Assembly (NCBI RefSeq): GCF_018982945.1
Contig: NZ_JABRXE010000011.1
Coordinates: 22,930-86,929, forward strand
Source: Anaerostipes faecalis
GTDB lineage: Bacteria > Bacillota > Clostridia > Lachnospirales > Lachnospiraceae
DNA length: 64,000 bases
Reading direction: 5' to 3'
How positions within the stretch are numbered: the stretch's first letter is position 1; each line of letters starts with the position of its first letter. Below the pieces are notes generated by a model. That model had not been told where the DNA came from. It searched no databases and saw nothing but the letters and a program-made list of their open reading frames with translations. The position numbers and the translations under genes were made by a program. Positions 8,043 through 16,781 of this stretch are shown piece by piece.

Positions 8043-9467
8043 TTACCTTGCTCCACTCTCATTACTTAACACCACTTGTACCGTCTTAAACAATATCTCA
8101 ATATCTCTCTTTAAACTCCAGTTATCTATGTAATCTACATCCATATTTACGATTTCTTCAAAATCTGTAATATCACTGCGTCCGCTAACCTGCCATACTC
8201 CGGTCAGTCCCGGTGTCATACTGAGACGTTTTTTATGATATCCGTCATATTGCTCAAACTCGTCCACTGTTGGCGGTCTGGTTCCCACCAGACTCATATC
8301 TCCTTTTAACACATTCCAGAACTGAGGCAGCTCATCAATACTGGTCTTTCGAATAAATTTACCGATTTTCGTAATTCTCGGATCATCTTTCATCTTAAAC
8401 ATAAGACCATTCATCTCATTCTGCTTCATCAGTTCCTTTTTCCGCTCTTCTGCATCCACATACATAGACCGGAATTTATAGATCTTGAAAATTCTTCCAT
8501 TCCTTCCCACACGTTTCTGTGAAAAGAAGATTGGTCCAGGAGACTCCAGTTTAATCAATGGTCCTACAATCAACGTCGCAATACCTGTAATAAACAGACC
8601 TACCAGGCCTCCCAAGATATCCAGTACTCTTTTGGCAATCAGCATTCTCAAAGACATTTCTTTTCCTGTGAAAGTCACTGCATAATATCCTCCGACTTTA
8701 TCCAAAGCCTTGGAAATATTAATATTCATATCAAACAGGTCAATGTTCATATTGACCTTGATTCCCATATCCTCAACATTTTGAATTATCATATCCATTG
8801 GAGATATTTCTGATGTTGGAACGTGGATAAATACTTCATCCACCACAGATCTCGTTGCATACAGATACATGGTACGATAATCTGCCACAACAGGGATTCC
8901 CAGCACATACTCTCCTATCATATTTTTGTCTGTAATAATAACATCTGTAACCCAGATATCCCATGCCTTCTCTTCAATTACCCTCTGAACCACTTTTTCT
9001 GCCCTGTCTGCTGTCGTGATAATCAGCATTTTTCTTGCCATACTGGTGTTCTTTCTATTCTTCAAAACATATTTGCGATAACCACGATGTACAATCAGCA
9101 TCCAAAAGAAACTAAACGCCAGAGTTGTCAGATAAATAAATCTGGAATAATCATCTGCATCTTTCATTAAGTAAGCAATGGTTGCCACAAATGTTCCTGC
9201 CAGTAAGTTGGTTTTCACATTGCAGATCAGCTCTTCTTTCAATGTCCGTTTAAAAAAATCCAGATTCGGATAAAACAATATATAAATCAAAGCCAATCCA
9301 AATACCATAATAAGCCAGCGATGATAGATATTTACATCAAACACCCAATACTGATGTACTTTAAAAGAAAGTCTTATATAAGTCATCAGAAAATATCCTA
9401 TGGTTATTCCCATCATATCTCCGGCAAATATGATTAAATTCTGAAGTTGTGAACGCTTTAAACCCAT
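8043..9467 (-). CDS. Polyprenyl glycosylphosphotransferase (initiating EPS sugar transferase)
   Basis: 474-residue membrane enzyme that places the first sugar-phosphate on undecaprenyl phosphate to start an exopolysaccharide or capsule repeat unit. The N-terminal half has several membrane helices and a CoA-binding-like Rossmann region around residues 140-260. The C-terminal catalytic domain is classic: KRVLDILGG, SPGPIFFSQKRVGRNGR, KFRSM, IDELPQFWNVLKGDMSLVG, RP and TPGLTGVWQVSGRSD. AAAAAGGGGATTAAA precedes the ATG. It follows an LCP ligase and precedes the nucleotidyltransferase, so the three may work on the same polymer. The sugar (glucose, galactose or N-acetyl form) is not readable. Confidence 0.93.
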   Translation of the reverse strand: MGLKRSQLQNLIIFAGDMMGITIGYFLMTYIRLSFKVHQYWVFDVNIYHRWLIMVFGLALIYILFYPNLDFFKRTLKEELICNVKTNLLAGTFVATIAYLMKDADDYSRFIYLTTLAFSFFWMLIVHRGYRKYVLKNRKNTSMARKMLIITTADRAEKVVQRVIEEKAWDIWVTDVIITDKNMIGEYVLGIPVVADYRTMYLYATRSVVDEVFIHVPTSEISPMDMIIQNVEDMGIKVNMNIDLFDMNINISKALDKVGGYYAVTFTGKEMSLRMLIAKRVLDILGGLVGLFITGIATLIVGPLIKLESPGPIFFSQKRVGRNGRIFKIYKFRSMYVDAEERKKELMKQNEMNGLMFKMKDDPRITKIGKFIRKTSIDELPQFWNVLKGDMSLVGTRPPTVDEFEQYDGYHKKRLSMTPGLTGVWQVSGRSDITDFEEIVNMDVDYIDNWSLKRDIEILFKTVQVVLSNESGAR

Positions 9468-9610
9468 TTTAATCCCCTTTTTCCATACTGCCTCTTACAA
9501 TCATTTGTATAATTACTATCATATTGTTTTTATACTGCAGATTCTAACATTGTTTTCCATTTTTTTCACGTTCTTTTTCTCACACAATATATTAAATATA
9601 TATCTTCAAT

Positions 9611-10645
9611 TTATTCTAATTCTTCATTTGGTGTAGAGGCTACCTGACTGATTCGATCACTGATTTCCTGTACCTGAGAAGAAGGTTTATAATCTTTATC
9701 GTTAAATAAGTATTTGTGCAGTTCTTTTACATTGCTTTCCAAAGTAACCGGAACTCCATACCATACTCCGCCAATTTTTCCACCCCATAACTTTGTTGGG
9801 AATCCTTTGGTCTCTTCCATATTATATTTTGCCAGATAGGCTAAAATATCTGTAACTTCACCTGATGAGTAGTTGGTGCTGATCTTATCCATCATGGTAT
9901 TAACAATATCAATTAATTCCATTGGATTCTTCTGTTTTGCTGTTTCAAAGACTTTCAACAGTACAGTACGCTGGCGTTCTGCACGTTTATAATCTCCCCC
10001 TGCAGTATATCGGATTCTGGAATAAGCAACAGCCTGGGTTCCATCTACTTTTTGAGTACCTGCTTCTGTAATGTGCTCTGAATCTGTCTTATCAACTTTA
10101 TTTATCTCATCAATATAACCATTGATATATTTTATCTCAGAATCAGTAATATCCAGCTGAATTCCTCCAAGATCGTCAATGACCTCTGCCACATTTCCAA
10201 AATTCACGGTAATATATTTATCAATATTCAAATCAAAATTACGGTTTAATGTATCCATTGCCAGTTCCGGTCCGCCAAAAGAATGAGCATGGGTAATCTT
10301 ATCCAGTCCATGTCCTTTAATATCCACATAGCAGTCACGAAATACAGATGCCACTTTAATTTCCTTAGTCTCATGATTTACATTTGCAATCATCAGAGAA
10401 TCAGATCGTGTCCCCTTTCCCAGCTGTTTTGATCTGGAATCCACTCCAAAAATTGCAAAAGTCTCTGTCCCTTCTGTTAATTCCTCATGTGCTTCTGTTG
10501 TCATCTCACTTTTTAACTGCTCTTCTTTCATCTCTGCAGCTTTGTCATCTTTTGTAAAGAAAAGAACCTTAACGATAACGATACAGAGAACAGCAATAAG
10601 AGCAATCAAAATTCCATTTATAACTTTCTTTCTCTTCGAATTCAT
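9611..10645 (-). CDS. LytR-CpsA-Psr (LCP) family ligase
   Basis: 344 residues: a short cytoplasmic lysine/arginine-rich start, one membrane helix (residues about 8-30, LIALIAVLCIVIVKVLFF), then an extracellular LCP domain. Hallmarks are FGVDSR and GTRSDSLMIANV near residues 65-90, SVFRDCYVDI, and the arginine pair in RIRYTAGGDYKRAERQR. LCP enzymes transfer lipid-linked polymers such as teichoic acids or capsule onto peptidoglycan. The ATG has AAGGGGG nine bases upstream. A second LCP gene lies at 50044. Confidence 0.93.
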   Translation of the reverse strand: MNSKRKKVINGILIALIAVLCIVIVKVLFFTKDDKAAEMKEEQLKSEMTTEAHEELTEGTETFAIFGVDSRSKQLGKGTRSDSLMIANVNHETKEIKVASVFRDCYVDIKGHGLDKITHAHSFGGPELAMDTLNRNFDLNIDKYITVNFGNVAEVIDDLGGIQLDITDSEIKYINGYIDEINKVDKTDSEHITEAGTQKVDGTQAVAYSRIRYTAGGDYKRAERQRTVLLKVFETAKQKNPMELIDIVNTMMDKISTNYSSGEVTDILAYLAKYNMEETKGFPTKLWGGKIGGVWYGVPVTLESNVKELHKYLFNDKDYKPSSQVQEISDRISQVASTPNEELE

Positions 10646-10801
10646 ATTCTAATCCCCCTTGTATATTTTGTTGCTATTATCCGCTATTTTACTATTTTTA
10701 CGAAAAAAAATTCTACTATGTACTAAATAAAAATCAATTTACATAGTTTTTACATAAATAAGAATATATTCTTAAATTCAACAATATTCTTTATAAATTA
10801 A

Positions 10802-10829
10802 CAAAAAAAATAAAGCGGACAAGTCCGCT
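10802..10829 (-). terminator. Second of two tandem terminators
   Basis: Minus strand AGCGGAC (10829-10823), loop TT, GTCCGCT (10820-10814), then TTATTTTTTTT. It lies 17 bases beyond the end of the first hairpin. The remaining stretch to 10645 is AT-rich, holds the promoter side of the LCP gene, and shows no gene. Confidence 0.85.
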
Positions 10830-10845
10830 ATCAACTTCCTATGCA

Positions 10846-10889
10846 ACAAAAAAAGAACCGCTTCGCAGCTGTTGGATACGAAACGATTC
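10846..10889 (-). terminator. First tandem terminator, 13-bp stem rich in G-U pairs
   Basis: Minus strand GAATCGTTTCGTA (10889-10877) pairs over all 13 positions with TGCGAAGCGGTTC (10867-10855) when G-U pairs are allowed, followed by TTTTTTTG. The wobble pairs would be A-C mismatches on the plus strand, so it works only in the minus direction, ending the aldose-epimerase/HAD transcript. Confidence 0.85.
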
Positions 10890-11016
10890 TTCCATGAAAA
10901 GAGAGGATTAAAAAAATTATATGAAAAATTATATTTTTAGTATATCAGAATCCTCCCCTGATACAATATATTGCCTATAAACAATTCTAAAGTAATTATA
11001 AACTGTTCTTAAAAAA

Positions 11017-11856
11017 CTAAAAATTCTTGTGAAAGTCTTCAAAAATGAACTTAGGCACACCATCATTCTCACAGCTTTCCAAAATACCGTCTGCATATTC
11101 CATGATCTCTGGAAGAGCATTGGCTGGAACATAGCTTCGATCTGCTGCCTGGAGCATTTCCAGATCGTTATAATTGTCCCCAAAAGCAACTATTTCATCC
11201 ACATCTAACTGATCTGCCAGCATTTTAATCGTAGACGCTTTGGAAACACTGGAATTAAATACGTCAAGAAAATAATCATCTGCATATACATTTTTATTTA
11301 AAACACCATATATGTTTTCAGCAGTAGAGTTAATACGTGCCTGCACCCTCTTGACTTTTTCTTCCAATCCAAAAACTACACAATAAAAAGGTGTATATTG
11401 AGAATCAGGTGCAGCAAACTGTGGCATGTCTACGATACGTCCCTCATATCTGGAACGGCGTTTATTAAAATATGCCTGATCTTCCGGAGTATAAAGAGGA
11501 TTATGGAACATGCAGATTTCCTCATTTTTTAACGCATACATATACCCGGTACATTTTTCTTCCCTTAGAATCTGCCCCATAATATCAATATCAGAGGCAG
11601 CAAGCTCTGCCACATAAGTATAATGCCTTGTCTGCCAGTTATACATGGCAACACCATTATTTAAAATAATAGGAATCTGGAAATTCAGATCTTTAATTCG
11701 CGGTGTGGCTGATGTAAGATTTCTTGCTGTCGCAATACTGATGATTGCTCCTTCATGGATTAACTGATTGATAGTATCCACAGCAAAAGGTGATAAGAAT
11801 TCATTACTGCCAAGCAACGTTCCATCCAGATCCGATATATATAATGTTTTTTTCAT
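11017..11856 (-). CDS. Cof-type HAD hydrolase
   Basis: About 279 residues of the class IIB (Cof) haloacid dehalogenase family, which dephosphorylates sugar phosphates or similar small molecules. Motif I is ISDLDGTLLG with both aspartates, motif II ISIATARN, and motif IV AFGDNYNDLEML close to the C-terminus; a cap domain lies between. The ATG at 11856 follows GGAAG by six bases and is preferred to an upstream in-frame ATG without a site. It begins 13 bp after the aldose-epimerase-like gene. The substrate is unknown. Confidence 0.9.
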   Translation of the reverse strand: MKKTLYISDLDGTLLGSNEFLSPFAVDTINQLIHEGAIISIATARNLTSATPRIKDLNFQIPIILNNGVAMYNWQTRHYTYVAELAASDIDIMGQILREEKCTGYMYALKNEEICMFHNPLYTPEDQAYFNKRRSRYEGRIVDMPQFAAPDSQYTPFYCVVFGLEEKVKRVQARINSTAENIYGVLNKNVYADDYFLDVFNSSVSKASTIKMLADQLDVDEIVAFGDNYNDLEMLQAADRSYVPANALPEIMEYADGILESCENDGVPKFIFEDFHKNF

Positions 11857-11869
11857 CAGTAACTTCCTT

Positions 11870-12751
11870 TTATAAAATATCAATTGTAAAACTTAAAGCT
11901 TCATCTGCTTCAGGCTCTAATGTACGAATTCCACGTTTATGTTCAAAAATATCATCTTCATCTGTACATGTGGATGTTCCGCTCCATGGTTCAATGGCTA
12001 CAAATGGACCATCATTGGCACTGGACCATACCCCGAGATAATCAAAATCTGGGAAGGTAACACAGATTCCTTTGTTCTGATCTTTGTGCTTTAAAGAAGC
12101 TTTTCTGGATTTTAACTGATCAAAAATCAATGCATCCTCATAGAATAATGAATGCTTTACAGGAAGTAGTGCAGAATCCTCCAGTACTGTTACACGATTA
12201 CCATTATCAATCAATGCATCCTCATTTAATTTGGCACAGTGAGCTGTCTCCGGATATTCAAATTCCACAACATAGTCTTCAAAAGATTCTCCCTCTGAGA
12301 TTGGACAATTAAAAGCAGGATGACCGCCAACACAGTATGGCATCACAACAGAATCGTGATTGATTACTTTATGAGTAATTTTCACACCGGAACCTTCCAG
12401 CTCATAAATCATCTGTAATTCAAAGTCAAAAGGATACTGCTCCTTAGTTTCCTCATCTGCCCTTAAAGAAAAGACAGCCTTTGTATCTGTACTGGAAAGT
12501 AAAGCGAATTCTTTTTTTCTTGCTATTCCATGTCGTCCAAAAGAACAGGTCTTATCTCCGGAAACAGTTGCCTTCCCGTTTCTTAAACACCCAATAATCG
12601 GAAATAAAACCGGTGCCTGTCCGCTCCAGTAATCAGGGTTACCCTGCCATAAATATTCAGTACCGGCAGAATCCTTTATGGAAATTATTTCTGCACCTAA
12701 AGACTTTAGGGTTACAGTTATAGACTGATTTGTCAGCTGAATTGTACTCAT
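11870..12751 (-). CDS. Aldose 1-epimerase-like protein (LacX/YeaD type)
   Basis: 293 residues of the galactose-mutarotase fold, a beta-sandwich that interconverts anomers of sugars or sugar phosphates. Visible markers are LGAEIISIKD, the PVLFPIIG substrate-loop, FGRHGIAR and VGGHPAFNCP with its catalytic-type histidines, and a conserved glutamate in AIEPWSGTS. It belongs with the short LacX-like members rather than full GalM. AGGAAATAT precedes the ATG. It is the first gene of a two-gene unit with a Cof-type phosphatase, followed by two terminators. Confidence 0.88.
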   Translation of the reverse strand: MSTIQLTNQSITVTLKSLGAEIISIKDSAGTEYLWQGNPDYWSGQAPVLFPIIGCLRNGKATVSGDKTCSFGRHGIARKKEFALLSSTDTKAVFSLRADEETKEQYPFDFELQMIYELEGSGVKITHKVINHDSVVMPYCVGGHPAFNCPISEGESFEDYVVEFEYPETAHCAKLNEDALIDNGNRVTVLEDSALLPVKHSLFYEDALIFDQLKSRKASLKHKDQNKGICVTFPDFDYLGVWSSANDGPFVAIEPWSGTSTCTDEDDIFEHKRGIRTLEPEADEALSFTIDIL

Positions 12752-12952
12752 ATATTTCCTCCATTCTTGAACCTCTCATCATTCAAATGACGAGAATTTT
12801 TTAAACAGGCTTCTGATAAAGCCTTATTTACCAGGCTACTTCCGTTATACCAACGGTTAGTGTTCATTAGTTCTAAGCCGCTGAAAGCCATTATCACTGG
12901 CTGACCTTTGATATAAGATAATAGATGTATTTATTATAACATGTCACAAAAG

Positions 12953-13084
12953 AAAAATCATCGTACCCATACAGTAAAAATCATCGTACCCGTTCCGAAT
13001 CACAGTAAAAATCATCGTACCCGTTCCGAAACGCTTCCCTCGCTTTGCTCAGTCCAGATGTTTCGTCAGGGTAAGATGATTTTT
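12953..13084. repeat. Structured intergenic repeat: three direct units and an inverted end
   Basis: The 16-mer aaaaatcatcgtaccc occurs at 12953, 12976 and 13007; the second and third copies continue with gttccgaa. An inverted copy, gggtaagatgattttt, lies at 13069-13084, so unit three and the end can form a long hairpin whose loop holds cgcttccctcgctttgctc. The same layout is at 44297-44450. The 424-bp gap (12752-13176) also has short stem-loops such as ccgttataccaacgg, but no gene that I can see. Confidence 0.8.
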
Positions 13085-13176
13085 ATAGAATAAGAAACCT
13101 GTAGTGTATTGGGTTTCTCCTTCAAATTATTTTAAAATGACTTTTTTGTAGAGTGAGAAACCAATTGTGTGTCGGA

Positions 13177-14133
13177 TTACTGTATGTTTCTTTCAAATTC
13201 TTCTATGGAACTTGAACGGGCAGCGGTAAATAGCCATTGTTTTAGTTTCTTTTGGTCTGTTTCCTTCATGATGATACGATTTAGATATTCAGGTACCTGT
13301 CCGGTATCAGCCAGTAGTCCTAGTATATCATCACGTCTTCCTTTTATGATTCCTATGGATTCTCCTTCAGCCCTTCCTTTTCTAATTCCTATGGATTCTC
13401 CTTCAACCCTTCCTTCTATCCTTCCTTTTTCTTTGATCTTTTGTACAACTTCGCACATAGTTACTTTTCCTCCTTTTGGAAAATTGAGTTTTAAAAACTC
13501 CTGGTCTCCTGCAAATACTGCCATGAATTTCATCATGGCATCTACATGTTTGATCTCCTGTTGGTTTCCTTCATAGTCGATGCCTTTTTTGCGTTTTACA
13601 AAATAGTCTGCTACGATTCCAAAATCACTTTGGAACATCTTCACCTGTTTTTCTTCCAGAAATGATATCTCAAATATCCTGACTGGATAATCATTCCACT
13701 GGTTTTTTAATTGGTCGTTGGCACAGATTCGTTCTTTTAGTGACCGGCTGTTTTTCCAGTGATGTCCTCCGAAATATAATACCAGGGTACAGACCGGATA
13801 TGGTGGCTCCTTATGTTCTGATAGGAGCTGTCCGCGGTAGGATGCTCCATCGTATCCCATGACCCTTAATGCGATATCGTTATCTGTGGTCGTCTGGTTT
13901 TCTATCCCCAGAAGTGCATGGCGGATTTGATCCCGGACCCAGAATTTTGCGATATCTCTTTCTTGTTCATGGATAATGGAATCGTCTGCTTTGTAATGGG
14001 ATATCACATTGGCTTGTACCAGTTCTTCCGGTTTTATTACTTGCCTGCCGTTATAGAGCAGGACATTGATGATATCGGCAAAAACATCTTCATAATCCAG
14101 AAAAAGCTTTTCTATCTTGTCTTTTTCTCCCAT
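13177..14133 (-). CDS. Rpn family PD-(D/E)XK nuclease/transposase-like protein
   Basis: 318 residues resembling the Rpn (recombination-promoting nuclease, YhgA-like) family, common and multi-copy in Lachnospiraceae. The start DYEDVFADIINVLLYNG, the HEQERDIAKFW segment, GIENQT (the E/Q core of the nuclease), VMGYDGASYR, and the DYFVKRKKG block are typical. The C-terminal part holds a short repeat, GRIEGRVEGESIGIRKGR then AEGESIGIIKGR, seen in many family members and prone to length change. Known relatives cleave DNA and can raise RecA-independent recombination; the native role is unclear. A structured repeat lies just beyond its 3' end. Confidence 0.85.
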   Translation of the reverse strand: MGEKDKIEKLFLDYEDVFADIINVLLYNGRQVIKPEELVQANVISHYKADDSIIHEQERDIAKFWVRDQIRHALLGIENQTTTDNDIALRVMGYDGASYRGQLLSEHKEPPYPVCTLVLYFGGHHWKNSRSLKERICANDQLKNQWNDYPVRIFEISFLEEKQVKMFQSDFGIVADYFVKRKKGIDYEGNQQEIKHVDAMMKFMAVFAGDQEFLKLNFPKGGKVTMCEVVQKIKEKGRIEGRVEGESIGIRKGRAEGESIGIIKGRRDDILGLLADTGQVPEYLNRIIMKETDQKKLKQWLFTAARSSSIEEFERNIQ

Positions 14134-14235
14134 TTGTTCCTCCTTTTATTGTCTGGATATATCCAGGACATGAGAAAAAGAGGATGCCATGTATATATCC
14201 TGTTGGTATTTCTGAAAATCCGGCGGATCTGCCGT

Positions 14236-14502
14236 ATGAAAAAAATAGATGTGATTTCAGAAAGTGTTATTAGATATATACAGTTTACAATATTTTACAT
14301 TTTCGTTCAAGATATTTATATTAGTTTCTATATATTTTATATGATATCAATTTATTGGAATATTTTCAATACTTTTGAAGATATTTTTGTGACAAATCCC
14401 ACAAGTCCCATTGCGGTCATCGGATGCTTTGTGTTAACCTTATATTACTTTGGGGAAATCTTATCATTTGCTGTTATATATATATTGAGGTTTGATTTAT
14501 GA
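14236..14502 (+). CDS. Possible small membrane protein, doubtful
   Basis: An 88-residue frame starting MKKIDVIS and consisting of two very hydrophobic stretches rich in I, F and Y. Its TGA overlaps the ATG of the radical SAM gene (ATGA), which would suit translational coupling. No good ribosome binding site is visible and I recognise no family. The sequence between 14134 and 14498 is AT-rich, so chance is a real alternative. Otherwise I see nothing in this gap except the presumed promoter of the radical SAM gene. Confidence 0.25.
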   Translation: MKKIDVISESVIRYIQFTIFYIFVQDIYISFYIFYMISIYWNIFNTFEDIFVTNPTSPIAVIGCFVLTLYYFGEILSFAVIYILRFDL

Positions 14503-15416
14503 ATTGGCATGGAAAACGGTACTATTCTTTTGATAGTTTTTTAAAAAATACCTTTGGTGAGAAAATTTATAAAGTTTCGCTGGATGGAGGTTTTACCTGT
14601 CCTAATCGGGATGGTACTCTTGGTACCAATGGCTGTATTTTCTGCAGCCAAGGCGGCTCCGGAGATTTTGCATCTGATGCCTCCCTGTCTGTCCATGAGC
14701 AGATTACACAGGGCATCTCTCTTTTGTCTAAAAAAGCTGAAACCTCTGGCTATATTGCTTATTTTCAGGCTTTTACCAACACCTATGGTCCTATTGATAA
14801 GCTTAGGAAGCTTTTTACAGAGGCCATTGATGATGAACGGATTGTTGCTCTTGCCATAGGCACACGTCCGGATTGTCTGCCTCCGAAGGTTCTTGATCTA
14901 TTGGAGGAATTGAATCGGAAAAAACCGGTTTTTGTGGAACTTGGGCTTCAGACGATTCACGAAAAGACTGCCGATTTTATTCGAAGAGGATATCCTTTGT
15001 CCTGCTTTGAACAGGCTGTTTTTGATCTTGCAAAGCGAAAGATCCTTACTGTTGTGCATTTGATTCTTGGACTTCCTGGTGAAACAGATGATATGATGCT
15101 TGATTCCGTACGATACTTAAATAAATTACCGGTTCACGGTATTAAACTTTCCATGCTTCATGTACTGAAATATACGGATTTGGCAGATTTTTATAATAAA
15201 GAACCATTTCATATTTTTGAAATGGATGAATATGTACAACTTGTTTTAAAATGTATTGTAAATCTAAGAAAAGATATGGTCATTCACCGTCTCACCGGTG
15301 ATGGTCCTAAAGACCTGCTGATTGCTCCCAAATGGAGCCTTCATAAAAGAAAAGTATTAAACGAAATCGCCCATCAGCTGAAAGTAAATAATCTGCATCA
15401 GGGCGACTTATTATAA
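14499..15416 (+). CDS. TIGR01212/YhcC family radical SAM protein
   Basis: 305 residues. The iron-sulfur cysteines lie near residues 29-45 in CPNRDGTLGTNGCIFC, the CX11CX2C spacing typical of the YhcC/TIGR01212 group rather than the common CX3CX2C. FVELGLQT and HLILGLPGE are the usual SAM-barrel segments, and a C-terminal RLTGDGP motif is conserved in the family. The reaction is not known; members are widespread in bacteria. It is one of very few plus-strand genes and converges with the PAP2 gene, 11 bp apart. Confidence 0.92.
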   Translation: MNWHGKRYYSFDSFLKNTFGEKIYKVSLDGGFTCPNRDGTLGTNGCIFCSQGGSGDFASDASLSVHEQITQGISLLSKKAETSGYIAYFQAFTNTYGPIDKLRKLFTEAIDDERIVALAIGTRPDCLPPKVLDLLEELNRKKPVFVELGLQTIHEKTADFIRRGYPLSCFEQAVFDLAKRKILTVVHLILGLPGETDDMMLDSVRYLNKLPVHGIKLSMLHVLKYTDLADFYNKEPFHIFEMDEYVQLVLKCIVNLRKDMVIHRLTGDGPKDLLIAPKWSLHKRKVLNEIAHQLKVNNLHQGDLL

Positions 15417-15427
15417 TATATTGTATT

Positions 15428-15946
15428 TTATAGCATAGATAACAGCCAGATGCTGAGAGTTGATAAGATAATTCCTGAGATTGCTCCACATAACACATCC
15501 GTCAGAAAATGTACGAAAAAATAAACTCTGGTAAATCCAATCAGTGCTGCCCATATCAATGCCAGGATTCCTACAGGCAGACAGATTACACACAAAGTAA
15601 CTGCACATGCAAAAGCAACTGCGGTATGACCGGAAGGAAAAGATGATCCACATGGTCGCTTAATCAGCAATGGCACATGTTTGAATATATCACATGGACG
15701 TTTTCTCATAACCAGTGATTTTATAACCAGATTATTTACAATAGCTGTGATAATTAATACTTCCAGAAAAAGAATTCCGGAACTTCGTAAATGTGAAATC
15801 CCCAGCATACATAGTCCAATGAAAATCCAGATAGCTCCTGCATCTGCGGATTTTGTAATAAATAATAAAACTCTGTTTCGTAACGGTGTTTTGTGTTTTT
15901 GGATTCCCATAGATGTACGTATATCAAATTGAACCATTGTATTCAT
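15428..15946 (-). CDS. PAP2-family membrane phosphatase
   Basis: About 172 residues with several membrane helices and the three phosphatidic-acid-phosphatase motifs in order: KSLVMRKRP, PSGHT and GFTRVYFFVHFLTD. Such enzymes dephosphorylate lipid phosphates on the outer face of the membrane, for example undecaprenyl diphosphate or phosphatidylglycerol phosphate. The C-terminal histidine/aspartate pair is intact. The ATG at 15946 has GGAG ten bases upstream and is preferred to a GTG three codons earlier. The substrate cannot be told from sequence; no wall gene is adjacent. Confidence 0.88.
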   Translation of the reverse strand: MNTMVQFDIRTSMGIQKHKTPLRNRVLLFITKSADAGAIWIFIGLCMLGISHLRSSGILFLEVLIITAIVNNLVIKSLVMRKRPCDIFKHVPLLIKRPCGSSFPSGHTAVAFACAVTLCVICLPVGILALIWAALIGFTRVYFFVHFLTDVLCGAISGIILSTLSIWLLSML

Positions 15947-16076
15947 TGCAATCACTCTCCTTTTGTCATTATCATACCGTGTGATCTTTAAATCTATACA
16001 ATGGTTCTGTTAAATTTCAAAAAAATCTTTTCAGTTTGTCTTTAGAACTGATTAATAGCAGCAAAAATAACCAGTT

Positions 16077-16781
16077 TTATTCTATTATTCCTTTGATTGT
16101 CTCAAGCAAATCTTCCTCTGTATTTACTTCAATATCAGGAACAATTTCCCCATCCGGCATAGGACGCCTTCTGTGATTAAACCATATCACATGCCATCCA
16201 GCTTTTTTTGCTCCAACCACATCTACCTCAAAAGTATCCCCGATAAACCATGTATCTTGTTCATCAAGCTTCATAGCTTTCTGGACAGCCTTAAATGCTC
16301 TTTCATCCGGCTTGGTATATCCGATACCATCTGATATAAACATAGTCTCTTCCTGAAACCATTGATTCAATCCAAGCTTTTTTATTTTTTTACCCTGGTT
16401 TGCAACAGTTCCATTGGTAAGAACTCCTGTAGTCACCTGATTTTTCACACAATAATCAAGTATCTTTGTGATCTTTTCCGGCACATGTATATGATCCTGA
16501 TAATAACGATATCTCTCTTCAAACTGTTTTGCTTTCTGCTTTTCTACCTGAAGTCCTGCATCTGCATAGGTTTTGATAATTCTATAGGCAAATTCATCTT
16601 CCTTAGGCAGCTTTCCTTTTCTGACCATATAAAAAGCTTCATCACTATATATTCGGGAAGCTTTAAACAGTTCCTCACAATCTGCATCTGTATCCTTTTG
16701 AAAAATTTCTTTATGAGCATGTTCAAAGGGTTCCATCAGATCATACAATGTATCATCCACATCAAAAATAATATTACTCAT
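16077..16781 (-). CDS. HAD hydrolase (YjjG/nucleotidase-like)
   Basis: 234 residues with the class I HAD order: FDVDDTLYDL (motif I), VLTNGT (motif II), GYTKPDERAF (motif III lysine) and WFIGDTFEVDVVGAKKAG (motif IV). A helical cap lies between motifs I and II. The group includes pyrimidine 5'-nucleotidases and other phosphatases, so the substrate stays open. It starts directly after the stop of the neighbouring HAD gene (TAAATG), so the two are translated from one message. Between 15956 and 16076 I see nothing else. Confidence 0.9.
   Translation of the reverse strand: MSNIIFDVDDTLYDLMEPFEHAHKEIFQKDTDADCEELFKASRIYSDEAFYMVRKGKLPKEDEFAYRIIKTYADAGLQVEKQKAKQFEERYRYYQDHIHVPEKITKILDYCVKNQVTTGVLTNGTVANQGKKIKKLGLNQWFQEETMFISDGIGYTKPDERAFKAVQKAMKLDEQDTWFIGDTFEVDVVGAKKAGWHVIWFNHRRRPMPDGEIVPDIEVNTEEDLLETIKGIIE

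Noticed and set aside
13918-14235. N-terminal part of a 194-aa plus-strand frame
   Set aside because: Antisense to the Rpn gene; only its last 88 codons lie in free sequence and are listed with low confidence.
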